Origin: Porphyra umbilicalis | Lineage: Eukaryota > Rhodophyta > Bangiophyceae > Bangiales > Bangiaceae | Reading direction: 5' to 3' | NCBI GenBank assembly: GCA_002049455.2 | Contig: KV918779.1 | Location: 62,001-126,000 of the forward strand | DNA: 64,000 nucleotides | In this document: positions 33,921-45,097 of the stretch, in pieces | Position numbering within the stretch: the stretch's first letter is position 1 | Layout of the letters: the number at the start of each line of letters is the position of its first letter | Notes under the pieces: generated by a model | Databases searched by the model: none | What the model saw: the letters and a program-made list of their open reading frames with translations, nothing else | Told to the model about the DNA's origin: nothing | Made by a program: the position numbers and the translations under genes

Positions 33921-33947
33921 GAGCATTCCCACCAATGTCGGGCCAAC
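33921..33947 (+). repeat. Left TIR
   Basis: 27 bases, perfect inverse of 38867-38893. Confidence 0.92.
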
Positions 33948-34808
33948 GCCATATTGGGCACACGTTGCAGAAACGTGTCTCAAATTCGCCGTTGGCCAGT
34001 TCTCGGGGCGGGTAACAATGTCGGACGAGCACGCGGCGTTCCCAACGGCGGTCAAGCGAGATAAAACGCGAATGTACTTGCGTCCGATTCGGGGTCGGAG
34101 CCGTTGGCCCCGGGGCCAACGAGTTGCCAACGGAGCCTCCGTTGGCAACTCGTTGGCCCTGGGGCCAACGGGTTCTGTGCTCTGATTGGTCTATCGCGGT
34201 TTCACGGGGTTAAATGAGTGACAAGTGGCAGTTCATATTGTCCTCACATTGCCCAATTTATCATATTTTTGTCTCGACAGCCACCCACGGATGGAATATG
34301 GTACCTCTCGGAACTGGACGGCCGCGTGCCAGCTCGGACCAAGGTTCCCGATCGTTGGAGCGTGTCACGTATGAATCATGCGGTGGCACGCGCCCGAACG
34401 TTGTGTCGGGCCTGTCAGACACGCGGCGCGTTCCCACTGACACTGGAAAACCCAGAGGATCAGCGCTAATGAGGGGGGACACGAGGCGGGGCTGCGCCGA
34501 GCGGCCCCGCCTCAGGCCCTCCCCAGGCTGCGACGCGGCCGCTCAGGCCGCCACGCGTGCCCGCGTGGCGGCCGTGGCCAGCGCCGGTGCTCGCCCGCCC
34601 CCCCCCCCCGCACCAAACGGCAGTGGGGGTGGCCCACGGCAGTGCCCACGGCCGCCCTCACCACCGCCAGCTCTGCACCAGCTGTGGAACGTCCGGCCCA
34701 CAACTGGTCCGCATCTGGTTTCCCGGACTGCCGATTTCGTTAGACTTATTGTCGCATCTCCCGCTTGACCTTTCAATTATCGTATCTCCGACTTGACCTC
34801 ACTGATCT

Positions 34809-34816
34809 TATATAAA
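34809..34816 (+). promoter_or_regulatory. TATA box candidate
   Basis: TATATAAA, preceded by two related 33-base units (GCATCTCCCGCTTGACCT and CGTATCTCCGACTTGACCT). It stands upstream of the CCGCCG-rich block, so that block could be transcribed on the plus strand. Confidence 0.4.
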
Positions 34817-34839
34817 CCGCCACCCCGCCGCCGGACCGA

Positions 34840-37325
34840 CGACGGCTGCGGCGGTCAGCCTTCTTTGACATATTCACACCAGCCACTCTTGCTCGCCCGC
34901 GGCCGGCGCCGCCACCCCACCCACCGCAATCCCCGCAGTCACCGCCGCCCCCGGCGCCGTCGGCTACGTCCCCCCCGGCTGCAGCCGCCCTCGCGGCTGT
35001 CGGTCGTCGCCGGCCGCGCCGCCCCCGGACCGGCGGCCTCCTCGTCGCCACCGATGTCGGCCGCCGCCGTTCCCTGTCCCGCCGCCGTCCGCGGCCGCCA
35101 CCCCTGTCGTCCTCAGCTCCGCAGCCGCCACCCGCGGCCGGCCCCATCCCGGCAGCCCTCGCCACCGTTGTCCGCCACCGCCGGTGTCCGCGGTCGCCGG
35201 CCCCGCTGCCCCTGCCGCAGCCGCCGTCATCGGCCTCCTGCGCTGTCCATGCCAACGCCGCCTACTGCCGCCACGCTTCCCGCCGCCGACGTCCCCGCCC
35301 CCGCCGCCATCGGCCGCCGGCGCCGCCGCAACCCGCGCGGCCGTCTGGCGCTGGCCCCCCCACTGCCACGCCCCCACCGCCGCCCCCGCTGTCGCTGCCT
35401 CCCCTGCCGCCGACGACCGCCGCCGCCACAGGCCCCGCCGACCACGGCTTCGGCGGAGTGTCGTCCCCGCCCCTGCCACAGTCCCCGCCGTAGGCGAGCA
35501 CCGTCCCCGCCGTCGCCGCCCCCGCCGCCGCCTTCGCCGCCGCGGACCGCCGCCGCCCCCGTCCCGATCTTCGCCGCGCGCCCCCCCCGCCGCCGCCTCC
35601 GACCCGCGCCCCCGCCGTCGCCGCTGCCCCCGCCGCCGCAGACCGCCGACACCACCACCCCTGCATTCCGCCGTCCCCGTTGACCGCCTCCCCCGCCTCC
35701 TCCCTCATCATCGCCGTCCCTCTCTGACCACGTTGAGGCCGTTGCCGTCCGCCCCCCCCGCCGCCGCCTCCGACCTTCGCTCCCGCCGTCGCCGCTGCCC
35801 CCGCCGCCGCAAACCGCCGACACCACCACCCCTGCCTGCCGCCGTCCCCGTTGACCGCCTCCCCCGCCTCCTCCCTCATCATCGCCGTTCCTCTCTGACC
35901 ACGTTGACGCCGTTGCCGTCCGCCCCCCGCACTGCAGCCGCCGACCGCCGCCCCCGCTCCCGCCACCGCCGCCAATCCCGGCCTCGCCGACCGCCGCTAC
36001 CTCCGTCCCGACCGTCGCCACTCACCCCCCCGCCGTAGCCTTCGACCGCCGCCCCCGCCGTCGCCGCTTCCACCGCCGCCGCAGACCGCCGCCACCGCCG
36101 CCCCCGCAGACTGCCGCCCCCATCGACCGCGGCCCCCAACCCCGCCCCCGTCCCCCCCGCTGCAGCCAGGGACCGAATCCCCCGTCGGCGCCGCTCCCGT
36201 GGACGCCACCACCTGCCGCCCTCCGCGCCCCCGCCGGCATCCCCGGAGCGGTCGACCACTGCCGCCGCCACATCCGGAGTCGTCCGCCGCCTCCCGCCCC
36301 GCTGCCGCCGACCACCGGGGCTCCTGACGCCACCGGCGCCCTTGACCGCCGTCCTCGCCCCAGCTGTCGCCCCCGCCGCGGCGGACCGCCGGCTCCACCC
36401 TCCCCACAACCATAACAACCGCCGCTGACCGCCGCCCCCGCTTGCCCCGCTCCCTCGCCACAGACGCCGGAGTCGGCCGCTCCCGCCGTGTCAGCCGACG
36501 GAGTTGTCCACCGCCGCCCGCGCCATAGCCGCCCCCACCTCCCCAGAGGCCGCCGCCACCGCTGCCGTCGGGCACCGCCGCACCGCCGCCGATCCCGCCG
36601 CCGACGACCCTCGACATCGCCGCCCCGGCCTCCGCCGCTGTTGGCTGGCACCGCCCCCGCCGCCCCTGCCGCCGTCAGTGGCGGCCTTCCCAACAGACGC
36701 CGCCGATTCCGCCGCCGTCGGCCCGCCCCGCCGCCCCTGCCCCCGTCTCCAGCAGCCGCAGTCCCCCCGCCCTCCCCTCCGCACCCGCCGCCGCCCTTCT
36801 TTCCGTCGCCGCCCCCTCCCCCTCAGCCACCGGCCGCCGCCACACCCGCTCGCACCTGCCGCTGTCTGCAGCCGCATCTGGCAATCCCGCAGCTCTTGAA
36901 GCCCCCGCCGCCGTCGGGCAGTGCGCAGCCCGCCCCAGCGGCGGTTGGTCGCGTCCCCGCCCGTCACTGCCTCTTTGCCCAGCGACCGGCTTCAGCCTCC
37001 CATGCCGGCATTTCCTCCGTCTGCCCCCCCCCGCCGCCACCGTGCTCGCCCGAGCCGTCCCCACCGCTATCTGCGTCCGCCATTGCCCCCGCCACCGCTG
37101 CCACCTCCCCAACACCCCTTGCCCCCGCCATTCGCGTCGCACCTTCTCCTAGTGCCGCCAATCCGGCCCCCGGCGAAGTTTGCCGCTTGCCCAGCCGCCT
37201 TCACCGCCGTCGGTGGCCAACCCTACAGTCTCCGCGGACCCTGGATGCCGCCCCAGCGGATACCCCCGCCACAGGGCGGTTTCGCGCGCGCTGGCGTCGC
37301 CGATCCCCCCGCCAAACCCCGGTAA
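34840..37325. repeat. CCGCCG-rich low-complexity block
   Basis: Nearly 2.5 kb of degenerate CCGCC/CCGCCG text with strong strand asymmetry (C on plus). It keeps Pro/Arg frames open on the plus strand and Gly/Arg frames on the minus strand. Within it a 171-bp unit is duplicated in tandem (about 35579-35749 and 35750-35920, including GTTGACCGCCTCCCCCGCC). Because 171 is a multiple of three and a TATA box precedes, a proline-rich repeat protein is possible, but no frame stands out. Confidence 0.6.
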
Positions 37326-38389
37326 AGGGTGGGCCTGTGAGTTCAAACGGAGCCTTCTGATTGTCAAAGAGTGCTCGCAATGACGTGCCATTCTGTTGTT
37401 TTTTCGCAGACCCGAGAGACAGAGAAGCAGACATTCCAGGCCGAAGAAAGAGGGACACCCATGTTCAGTAGATGGTCTTTTTCTTCTTGTACGTTGTCAT
37501 GCGTTTTTCTGTCACATAAGCTTGTCGCGTCCCTCTACGTTACGGCCTCTTAGTAGCCATAACACTGGAAAAATGGGGTTATAACTTGGATATCGCCCCC
37601 CCCCTGCGGCGCAGAGGCACTCCCCCAGCGCGTCGGGGGCGGAGTCCTCGAGGCGGACGGCGCAGAGACATGATGCGGCCACGTCATTCAGCAGCGCCGC
37701 CGTGAGGGTGAGCGGGGCGGGGGGCGCTCGCGCACTCAGCCGGCGGGCTGTTCCCGACTCAGTACGATGGCTGCCGCCGTAGCGGCAGCCGCATCGACCG
37801 AAAGTGGCAACCCCCCCGCGTTTGGCCAAACGGAGGCTCTGCCGCGGGCCAGGGCGATCCCGCCTACCGCAGGCGGCCACCACCCGGCGCTGTCCTCAGA
37901 GCGGAGGCGTCTGTTGCCCACCTGTCGGTGGCTGCGGGCTGTACCCCGGCCACTGGGACGCTGCTGTGTGGTTGCGGACGGGGTAGCTGCGGGGGAGGGT
38001 CGCGGGGGCGGGTCAGGGGGCGGCGCTGGCAGGGCCAAGAGAAGTGTGGGCTCTGTATTGGCTGACAAGCGCCGATTGGACGTCAAAGCCAGCAGCTACG
38101 TACATGCATTGACGAGCCAGTGCATGGGTCAACAGGGATCCTGGTGCCTGGCCTGTCAAGGTTTCCCCTTCCACAGGTATCAAAAGTGCCCACAACAGCA
38201 CGGAGCACCCATACCAGCGCACAAACACGCACTCAGAAGTGCCTGGATGTCGGTCAGTGCCCGCTATTGACACTTTCTGGCCCTGCCTGGCTTGTTTTGG
38301 ACAGCCCAGCCCCGTGACCGGGGTCCCAGCGCCTTCGAAACCGCCCCGCTCAGCGTAAGGTGGAACGCACACAGTAGAGAGCGACACGC
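37326..38389. other. Interior of the Harbinger-type element, no gene recognised
   Basis: Overlapping frames on both strands at 37.7-38.3 kb are Ala/Pro-rich without motifs. A short A/T-richer patch lies at 37.38-37.58 kb. Confidence 0.4.
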
Positions 38390-38893
38390 ACACGGCTCTT
38401 GGGCCACTCGCTAGCGCAAATCAGCAGGCGACTGTGGCCGCAAACGACCGTTCGACCGGGATGACTCAGCTTCCAAGGCCTTGCACAACCTGAGGGGGTG
38501 CGACCGCAACACACGTCACGCACTCGTGCGGATTCGATCCAAATTGGTACCGAAAGGCCTCCACGTGTCTCGCTACATTGCCTTGATTTGGGCGCTTTGG
38601 GCTCCGTTCACACGCTTTCCGTGACATGTTCGGCAGCTATTCGACGGACGCCTCTTCATTGCGATACTGGCGACGACGCTCATACGTGTCCTTCGTTGGC
38701 AACCACCCACTGCGGCCACCAACGTCAAGGCCAACGGCGCTCAGATCTTCGAAAGGTAGCCCACTCTATTTCACCCATTACATTGCCCGTTGGCAACGCG
38801 TTGGCCCGTTGGCAACTGACCACTCGCAGGGCGACACGTAGCGGTTTCATTTCACCGTTTCACACCGTTGGCCCGACATTGGTGGGAATGCTC
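38390..38893 (+). repeat. Right end of the Harbinger family, copy 2 (with TIR 38867-38893)
   Basis: Aligns along its length with 8040-8546, for example CGACCGTTCGACCGG, CCTGAGGGGGTGCGACCGCAAC and CTCAGATCTTCGAAAGGTAG in both. Confidence 0.85.
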
Positions 38894-38983
38894 TCAGGAG
38901 GTGAATCGGAAGGTGGGATTGGGATTCGGTTCGGGGTCCAAGGGGCGCTCTCGTAAGGGGTATGCGAATGACCTACGCGGGGT

Positions 38984-39757
38984 TTACTGGTCGCTGACGT
39001 GCCGACCGGCACCGTCGACGCAACGACACCTTCTACACTCTGAGCTACTACAACCCCGTGGGGTGGTCTCCTCTCTCCCGTTGTGTTTCATCCTCCCCTT
39101 GTTCACCGGCACCTCGAAGCGGGCCCACTCGATACGGAGGATGGCCCACGGGGTATGCCGCCCCGCGCAGACGTCGTCCGTCGTGTCCACGGGGACCCAC
39201 GGGAGTTCCGCCATGCTGCCGTATGGGACCTCCACCCCGTAGCACCACGCGGGAGGCGACAGGTTCAAGCGCGAGCGGGGCGCCGTGGCACAACTTAGGT
39301 ACTCTGCTCGATGAAGGGCAACGAGGTGGCCTGTAAGCCCGCCCCGGTGGTGGTTGCGGGCTGTCGTCGACTGGACCGTCGCGGGGTCTTCCTTGTCGGA
39401 CGCCCCGATGAACGGGGGAGATGTCAAGATGTAGGCGAACGTCGGCACCAACGGCGAGTCCCCGGGGGCGTCATCCATGAAGCCGACGTAAGAACGACGG
39501 TACCCCGACTCGCAGCTACGCCGCACCACGGTAATCGACGAGGCTCGGTCGTCGAGGGACGGTACGAGGGCGTGCGGCTTGGCGGCAGTCTGCTTTGCGA
39601 ACGGGTTGGCGGGGCGCGCCGAGTCGATGCCCCAGAACGTCGCGCGGGCCAGCGTGTCCGCTACGCCCATGCGGGCCACCTCGCGCTCCCACGCCGGTGC
39701 CCACGTCGACGGGTCGGACAACACGAGTAAAGGGCCCTCGGCGGTGGAGGATGTCAT
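38984..39757 (-). CDS. Antisense frame near the gypsy 3' end, gag-like at best
   Basis: A 257-residue open frame from the ATG at 39757, read opposite to the gypsy element that contains it. It begins MTSSTAEGPLLVLSDPSTW followed by APAWEREVARMGVADTL, weakly like the start of copia-type gag proteins (a Pro-x-x-Trp, Trp helix pattern). The remainder (SYVGFMDDAPGDSPLVPTF, WVPVDTTDDVCAGRHT) is well mixed in composition and reads like real protein. Some plant gypsy elements are known to carry an antisense gene between pol and the 3' LTR, which would fit. A remnant of another nested element is the alternative. Upstream of the ATG the frame runs on into G-rich simple sequence and the LTR, which I do not count. 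Confidence 0.45.
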   Translation of the reverse strand: MTSSTAEGPLLVLSDPSTWAPAWEREVARMGVADTLARATFWGIDSARPANPFAKQTAAKPHALVPSLDDRASSITVVRRSCESGYRRSYVGFMDDAPGDSPLVPTFAYILTSPPFIGASDKEDPATVQSTTARNHHRGGLTGHLVALHRAEYLSCATAPRSRLNLSPPAWCYGVEVPYGSMAELPWVPVDTTDDVCAGRHTPWAILRIEWARFEVPVNKGRMKHNGREETTPRGCSSSECRRCRCVDGAGRHVSDQ

Positions 39758-39854
39758 CTCATCTTCTTGTCGGCCATCGCGGAGGACGACGCGGACGCGG
39801 ACACCTTGTGGTCGGCGGCCGCCGGGTCCTCGCTCCGACGAGAGTGGTGGGGGC

Positions 39855-40125
39855 AACCGCGTGGTGGAGGAGGGGGGGGGGCGGGGGGGGGGACCCCCCG
39901 AGGACCCACAGAAGCAAGAAGCAAGAAGCGACAGGCACCACGGGGGGGGTTGGACGGCACGTCGTGGGGTGGGAGGAGGAACACGTCGGCGAGCACCGCG
40001 TCGCAACCAGCGCAGATGGGTTACGTCGCCGGTTGGTGGGCAGCAGCCGCGGAGTTGCACGTGGTGGGGGGGTAAGACCGGGATGTGCGTGTGGGCCCAC
40101 GATCGGGGGGGGGGGGGGGTTGGTG
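39855..40125. repeat. G-run cluster
   Basis: Several runs of 7-13 G on the plus strand (about 39871-39892 and 40108-40121) separated by short spacers. The strand can form G-quadruplexes in principle. Confidence 0.6.
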
Positions 40126-40214
40126 GATGTGGCCGGCACCCGGCCAGAGGGCCGGGCCGGAACCCCCTCCCAAGGGGTCGTCGCGGGACGGGCAGGGACG
40201 CCACGTCACGCGAC

Positions 40215-40221
40215 GAGGGGG
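40215..40221 (+). promoter_or_regulatory. Gypsy polypurine tract
   Basis: GAGGGGG lies three bases upstream of the 3' LTR. Confidence 0.6.
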
Positions 40222-40224
40222 CTG

Positions 40225-40722
40225 TGTGGCCGTCGCGGGTCTTACAGTTGGAAGGGGCGTGGCCCCTCAGCTGTGGACAGCACACCCCCGGGGGCCGTCC
40301 CAAAATATCCCGATCCAGGCCAGCAAGGGGATGATCTGTCCAGATCTCGGGGACATCGGATTCGGTCGGGGGCGGGGCTTTTCCCCAGTGGTTTTCCCAA
40401 CCCCTCTACTACTTGTTTGAACTTTTCCCTTTGGAGGGATTTATCTGTTTGGCGCATTTGGGGTGGCTACTTTGGCCACCGGCGTTCGGGTTGGGGAGGG
40501 GTTTATTGACAGCGGGGACGCCGTCCCCGTCGCCGCTTGATAAAATCAACTGTGCTTTGGACTACGATTGCTTCCTGGGCTTTGCCGGGATCCTCACCTC
40601 CCGTTGGGGGAAGGCTGGGCTGTGGGTCGATTTCCGGGGCAGTTCCTTCGACGGACCGAGCATAGCAAGAGGTCACTTCGGCCAGACGACGAATCAACGT
40701 GGTTGTGCTTAGAACCGCTACA
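40225..40722 (+). repeat. Gypsy 3' LTR
   Basis: 498 bases, about 94% identical by eye to the 5' LTR, followed by the second CCGGT. Confidence 0.92.
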
Positions 40723-40727
40723 CCGGT

Positions 40728-43700
40728 AGTGGCGCGCCCTCACCTCAATATCTTTCCTCGCATGCAGTCGAATCCCTGCCCACCTGGCGGTACAGCCATT
40801 GCGCACAGTGTAACATGCACGATCTACGAAAAGGATGCGTCCGTCGCTGATCGTGATTCCACCGCAGGCCGAGACCCACCCTTCCTTTCGCCCCAAATTT
40901 GCACTCTGCGCTCCGCATCCGCCAGTGTCCGGGCCACCAGGCCACGTTTGGAATGCGTGGCGCGTCGCCAGGCCCCCCACAACCCTCATGGCGATCTTTC
41001 TGCGCAGTGGTGGACGCTCCAGGACGCTGGAATCGAGGGGTGTGGCAATGCCGCGACATTCGTGTCAGCGGCGTGTGATAGCCCAATCAACTGTCGCGCA
41101 TGGCGCCGTCTGCACCCACACGTGGCAGCCCTGATGATTGTCCTTTCACCGGTTTCAGAGTGCCAGAAGCCCATATTGGTCGCCGAAACGGCCCAATTCG
41201 GCCAATTTCCTTCCGAAGCGGCGTCAGACGTCCAGATAGTGGGCTTCCTATCTGGACGATGAGATTCTATTCCGACTCGAGTAGATTCGTTTGAGATGTT
41301 CTTGCCATGGAATTCTAGGTGGTCAGATGGGCGTTTCCGGACCAGACGGCTTCGTATTATCGCCAGCACGTCGTTTCCCGACACGTCGCAGCGAATTTGC
41401 CACGTTTCGGCAACATGACGCATGTCTCAGGTCAAATCGGCATTGTTGGATCCGGCCATAAGCAAACAATGCTGAAAGAAAAATATCGTGGTACCCTCCT
41501 TGAGAATGCTGTGAGGCCCGTCTTGCGGGCAAGGAACGTCAACGGGCACGATGAGCTGAAAGCCGGCACCCTCCCTCGATGCTGCTGTTATTTGTGAGGG
41601 TGCTAGTCTCGTGGGATAGAAGCACGGCCAAACTCTAGCTGACATGCAGCCGGGCGGCGACGCGGCGGCCACCGTCACAGCCCTCCATTATTCATCGTTG
41701 CGAAGGCGGCGGGGGCCGTGGCGGTAGCCCCCGACCGGCGGCCGATGGCGGCTCGCCTCGGGGCAGGGGAGGCCGCCTGCGGCGGGGAGGGGGCGCCATA
41801 TCTCTACGCCATCGCGGCACGCTGACCGCGGCAGGTGAAGCCGGCCACGGACGCTCGCCACCGACAGCGAGAAGTGCGTGTTGGGAGTCGTTTCGCACAC
41901 AGCTGCGCCGCAAGTGGCCTCGTTTGCGGCACACACCGGGGGAGGGGTCCACCCGCGGTTTGGAGGGCGCGACGTGCCGTCCGTAGGGCAGGGCCGGTGG
42001 GGTGGCCACTGTTATTGTCCGAACAGTGGACACTTGAACGGAAGCCTGAACTGGAGTCCCGTTCAAGAAGCCCTTGAACGGGAGGTTTCCCGTCCAGGCG
42101 TCTTTGATGTGCAAATGGCCTGAACGGGAGGAGGTCCCGTTCAGGGAAGCTGTTTCAGGCCCTGAACCATCTGGTGGCTGCTCCCGAGGTCATACGGAAC
42201 TGTCGCACTAATCCAAGTCAATGATATTCCTGCAATGGATAGGAAAGACGTAAACTGTGGTCCTGCACGGGCCTGGATGCCTTTTGCCCATGACAATGTG
42301 GTGCACGAAAAGTGGATGCCAAGGCGTATTCTCGGACCTGAGATGCACGCGCGTGACCGCGGCCGCCGCTCCAGAACTTACCCCGAGTTGCTTTGTTAAG
42401 TCGATTGATGACCGAATATTTATGAACTCTATCAGACGACGATTGATGTCAAGCATATCAGAGAACGGTCGGCCCATCGAAGTGAGCTATGCCACACGCA
42501 GCCCTCGTGGTAGGTCGAACGTTTGCATGGAAAAACCGGACTTATCTTGTCTATTGGAGACAACTCAGAGTGACAGGCTAAAGCCTCCGATGACCTGACC
42601 CTCTACTACCGCGCCGCTGGCCAGCAAGACCACTGCAGTCGTCATCCGAGATCGGAGCGCCCGTGTCGATCTCTCCCGGCTCTTTCTGTCGTGCGCCAAT
42701 GTACCCCTCCCCAACTGGGCGCCCCCCTACCATGCTGGGTCATTGAGCCAGTCTTCCAACAGGTATGTTGTGCGCTGTTTGTGGTTGGTTCCTCTCCTGT
42801 CTATCATTCGTCTGTCTGTCATTGCGTGTCTTTCATCGAGGTCATTGCACCGGATGTTGCACTACCGCATAGGGAGCCCTCGTTCACTGCCATCTGTGGT
42901 AGCTCGCATCTGACTCGTGCCAACTTGTGCTACCGTCCATGCAGGTTTTGTTTCTCTGTGTATTGTGTACGTCTTTCTCCCACTCCTGATTGCCTTTCTC
43001 CCTCCTCCCTCCGCCCTACATCCGTCCCCCGCTTCCTGCCCTCTATCTCGTACGTCCCCTGTTTTGTTCCGACGTACCGTTGTTCTTGTTTCTTAGTCTT
43101 GTACCCTCTCGATATCTCGAGCTCTCGATTGATGTGGGTGTGGATGGCACGGCATCTGTCGCGGTCTTCGTGCCTCGTTCCCCGTACTACCTGCCGACTG
43201 TCCCCCCCACTTGTGTTGCTGCCGCCATTGGTACATGGCCAGCTGTGACGGTGCACCGTTAGGTTGTCCTCAAGGCCGGAGTCCCAGCCGTAGCCCCTCG
43301 AGAAATAAAGGAGAGCCGTATAAACGAGCAGTGTGCACGGGCCGCCAGTTGGAGCACACCCAACAGTCCGTATCGAGTCCACATCCCATCAGATTTACGA
43401 GTGCCACGTACACGAACGTGCCGAGAAATGATTGGGTGTCGATCCTCGTCCAACCCTGATGTCAACACAGGTGCGCAGGCAAGGTGTATTTAGTGAAAAA
43501 CAGGGGGCTACGTCTTGAAATCAATATTAACATTTGTGGAAATCCGAACCCTCACTGTTGGCTCTGCGGTTCCACAAGAGGCAGGCTCAGACGCCTTCTG
43601 TGGGACGCTCGAGGTGCCAGGTGTGAGAAGCGCGATTGGCATGGAATATGCTGGCGATCAGAGTTGAATTAGAGGCAAGCGTCTCCGAGCATAGGGCCAC

Positions 43701-45097
43701 TTGTCCAGAAATCTTCTGCTATGAACCGATCGCCCCGCCATTTGAGACGTCGTTTCAGGTCACCACGTTTCTTACGGGCAGCAGACGCAATATGAGGTCG
43801 CCAGATTATGTCGGAAACTCACGCCGAAACTTCAAAAGTACAGGTGACCTAGCTATGATGCTTCACGGGTCCACAAGCTGAGCACGAGTCGTTGAGATCT
43901 CGTTTCCATACCCTTTTCAGGCAACAGCAGGCTGCGGTCGGCCGAGCTCCGTTGCCAAGAGACGCTGACAGAAGCGCACGAGACGCGGCGATATCCGCCG
44001 CCTGTCGCACTTGGGGGCCTTCGGGCGATAGCTGGCCCGGATACGTTGCCATTCCGCCTACGCGGCAACGTACGAGCCGTAGAAGCACTGTCGGTGGGTG
44101 GTTCTTGTTTTGCGCGCTCTAGTCTGATGTGGCTCAGCTTTTTTGTTGGCAGGCGCAGCCAGCAAGGCGCGAGCCGCACAAAAACAGTCGAAGAGCTCCT
44201 CTTCGCAGCCCCACAGTCGTTTTTGACACGTCCACACAGCACCTCACGATGCCCGGAAAAGCTGACCACTGATAGCATTGCACGTCCGAGATGACCCTCC
44301 CTTTTTCGACATGTTTGCAGGCCTAGAGCAAATCCAGAACAAGGATCGTCGCAGCCTGGCGGGAGCCGTCTCTGTGGAGCCTCGTATCGCATTGGCGCAA
44401 GCAGTGTTCTCGAGAGGTCCATTAGCATTTGCGCAGGCGCTGTCTTCCAGGGTGCCGGCAGGCAGCGGTGCGGGGCACAGGCAATCACGACTTCCTTCAG
44501 GGTGTCGGTGAAGCCTGCAGGGGTGCGACGGAGAAAGCGCAATCACAACAAGCTTCCTAGAATCGTGGAAAGCTGACAGCCATAAAAGCTGTGGAGCCTA
44601 GTGGCCCGTCCGTGCAGCCGCTGTACTTTGAAAGCCCGCACGGGTCTTTTGGAAGGCCCACGGTGCTTTCAGGGTTGGGAGGTCACAGGCCATGGAGGAG
44701 GCGCTCAAAAACGGGTTAGCCAGCGGAGCCGGCCGTTTCCCGTCCTTTCGACCGGCGCGCTCACCAGTCTCCACAACGGCGCTCACCACCGTGCCGGGTC
44801 TACCCACTCACGCCTCTCTCGCCTTCCTTCATGGCACCCACCCGCCGACCGCTCACCTCCAACACGCAGGCACACACTTTCCGCCAACCTACATATCTCT
44901 GTGCATCTCACGTCGTGCACGCATGAGACCTCACTCGACCAGGCCATCGCGACTGTCACCGTCGCTGCTCCCTTTGCGCGCACGCCTTTGCTTCAGGCCT
45001 CTTCACTGCGACATTGGCCACTCTCTGGGCCACGCCGTCTGCGTCGTAGTCCCACGGACTCCTGGCTCAGCCGTGCTGCGCGCAGCGCTCGCTCGCC
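40728..45097. other. No gene recognised; hairpins present
   Basis: Small frames without motifs on both strands. A hairpin with an 11-base stem and 8-base loop lies at 41229-41258 (CGTCCAGATAG and its complement). Two hairpins with identical geometry lie at 42057-42083 and 42119-42145. A T/C-rich plus strand at 42.7-43.2 kb keeps a 185-codon frame open but looks compositional. At 44.37-44.45 kb a unit of about 42 bases (GCATTGGCGCAAGCAGTGT / GCATTTGCGCAGGCGCTGT) is repeated twice. Confidence 0.5.

Larger units (their letters stand above)
33921..38893. mobile_element. Harbinger-type element with 27-bp TIRs, no transposase found
   Basis: The left end GAGCATTCCCACCAATGTCG (33921) is an exact inverse of the right end ending at 38893; 27 of 27 bases agree. 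TCA lies outside both (33918-33920 and 38894-38896), a 3-bp target duplication as in PIF/Harbinger. Subterminal CGTTGGCAAC motifs occur inverted on both sides. The right 500 bases match 8040-8546. The interior has no transposase homology. It holds a promoter-like TATA, a CCGCCG-rich block of 2.5 kb and unassigned frames, so the element is probably non-autonomous, mobilised by a relative such as Harbinger-1. It is inserted in the 3' part of the gypsy element. Confidence 0.9.
20164..40722 (+). mobile_element. Ty3/gypsy chromovirus, expanded by nested insertions
   Basis: Bounded by two 498-bp direct LTRs (TGTGGC...CGCTACA) with the 5-bp duplication CCGGT immediately outside each (20159-20163 and 40723-40727). 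This shows the 20.6-kb span is one original insertion. Own parts: primer-binding site, gag, protease/RT/RNase H, integrase zinc region, integrase C-terminus with chromodomain, polypurine tract. Foreign parts: an inverted partial gypsy copy, a DDE-type transposase-like gene and a 5-kb Harbinger-type element. The coding region carries several breaks. About 30 of 498 LTR positions differ by eye (6%), making it clearly older than the copia element. Confidence 0.9.

Noticed and set aside
34793-37360. Long proline-rich (plus) and glycine-rich (minus) frames
   Set aside because: Several frames on both strands stay open because of CCGCCG repeats; none is singled out by a start, domain or boundary. 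Kept only as a repeat with possible coding.
42691-43248. 185-codon plus-strand frame
   Set aside because: T/C-rich text with Ser/Pro/Leu/Cys bias and no motif; looks compositional.
43853-44542. 229-codon minus-strand frame
   Set aside because: Arg/Ser/Pro-biased, no motif, and overlaps other open frames of equal quality.
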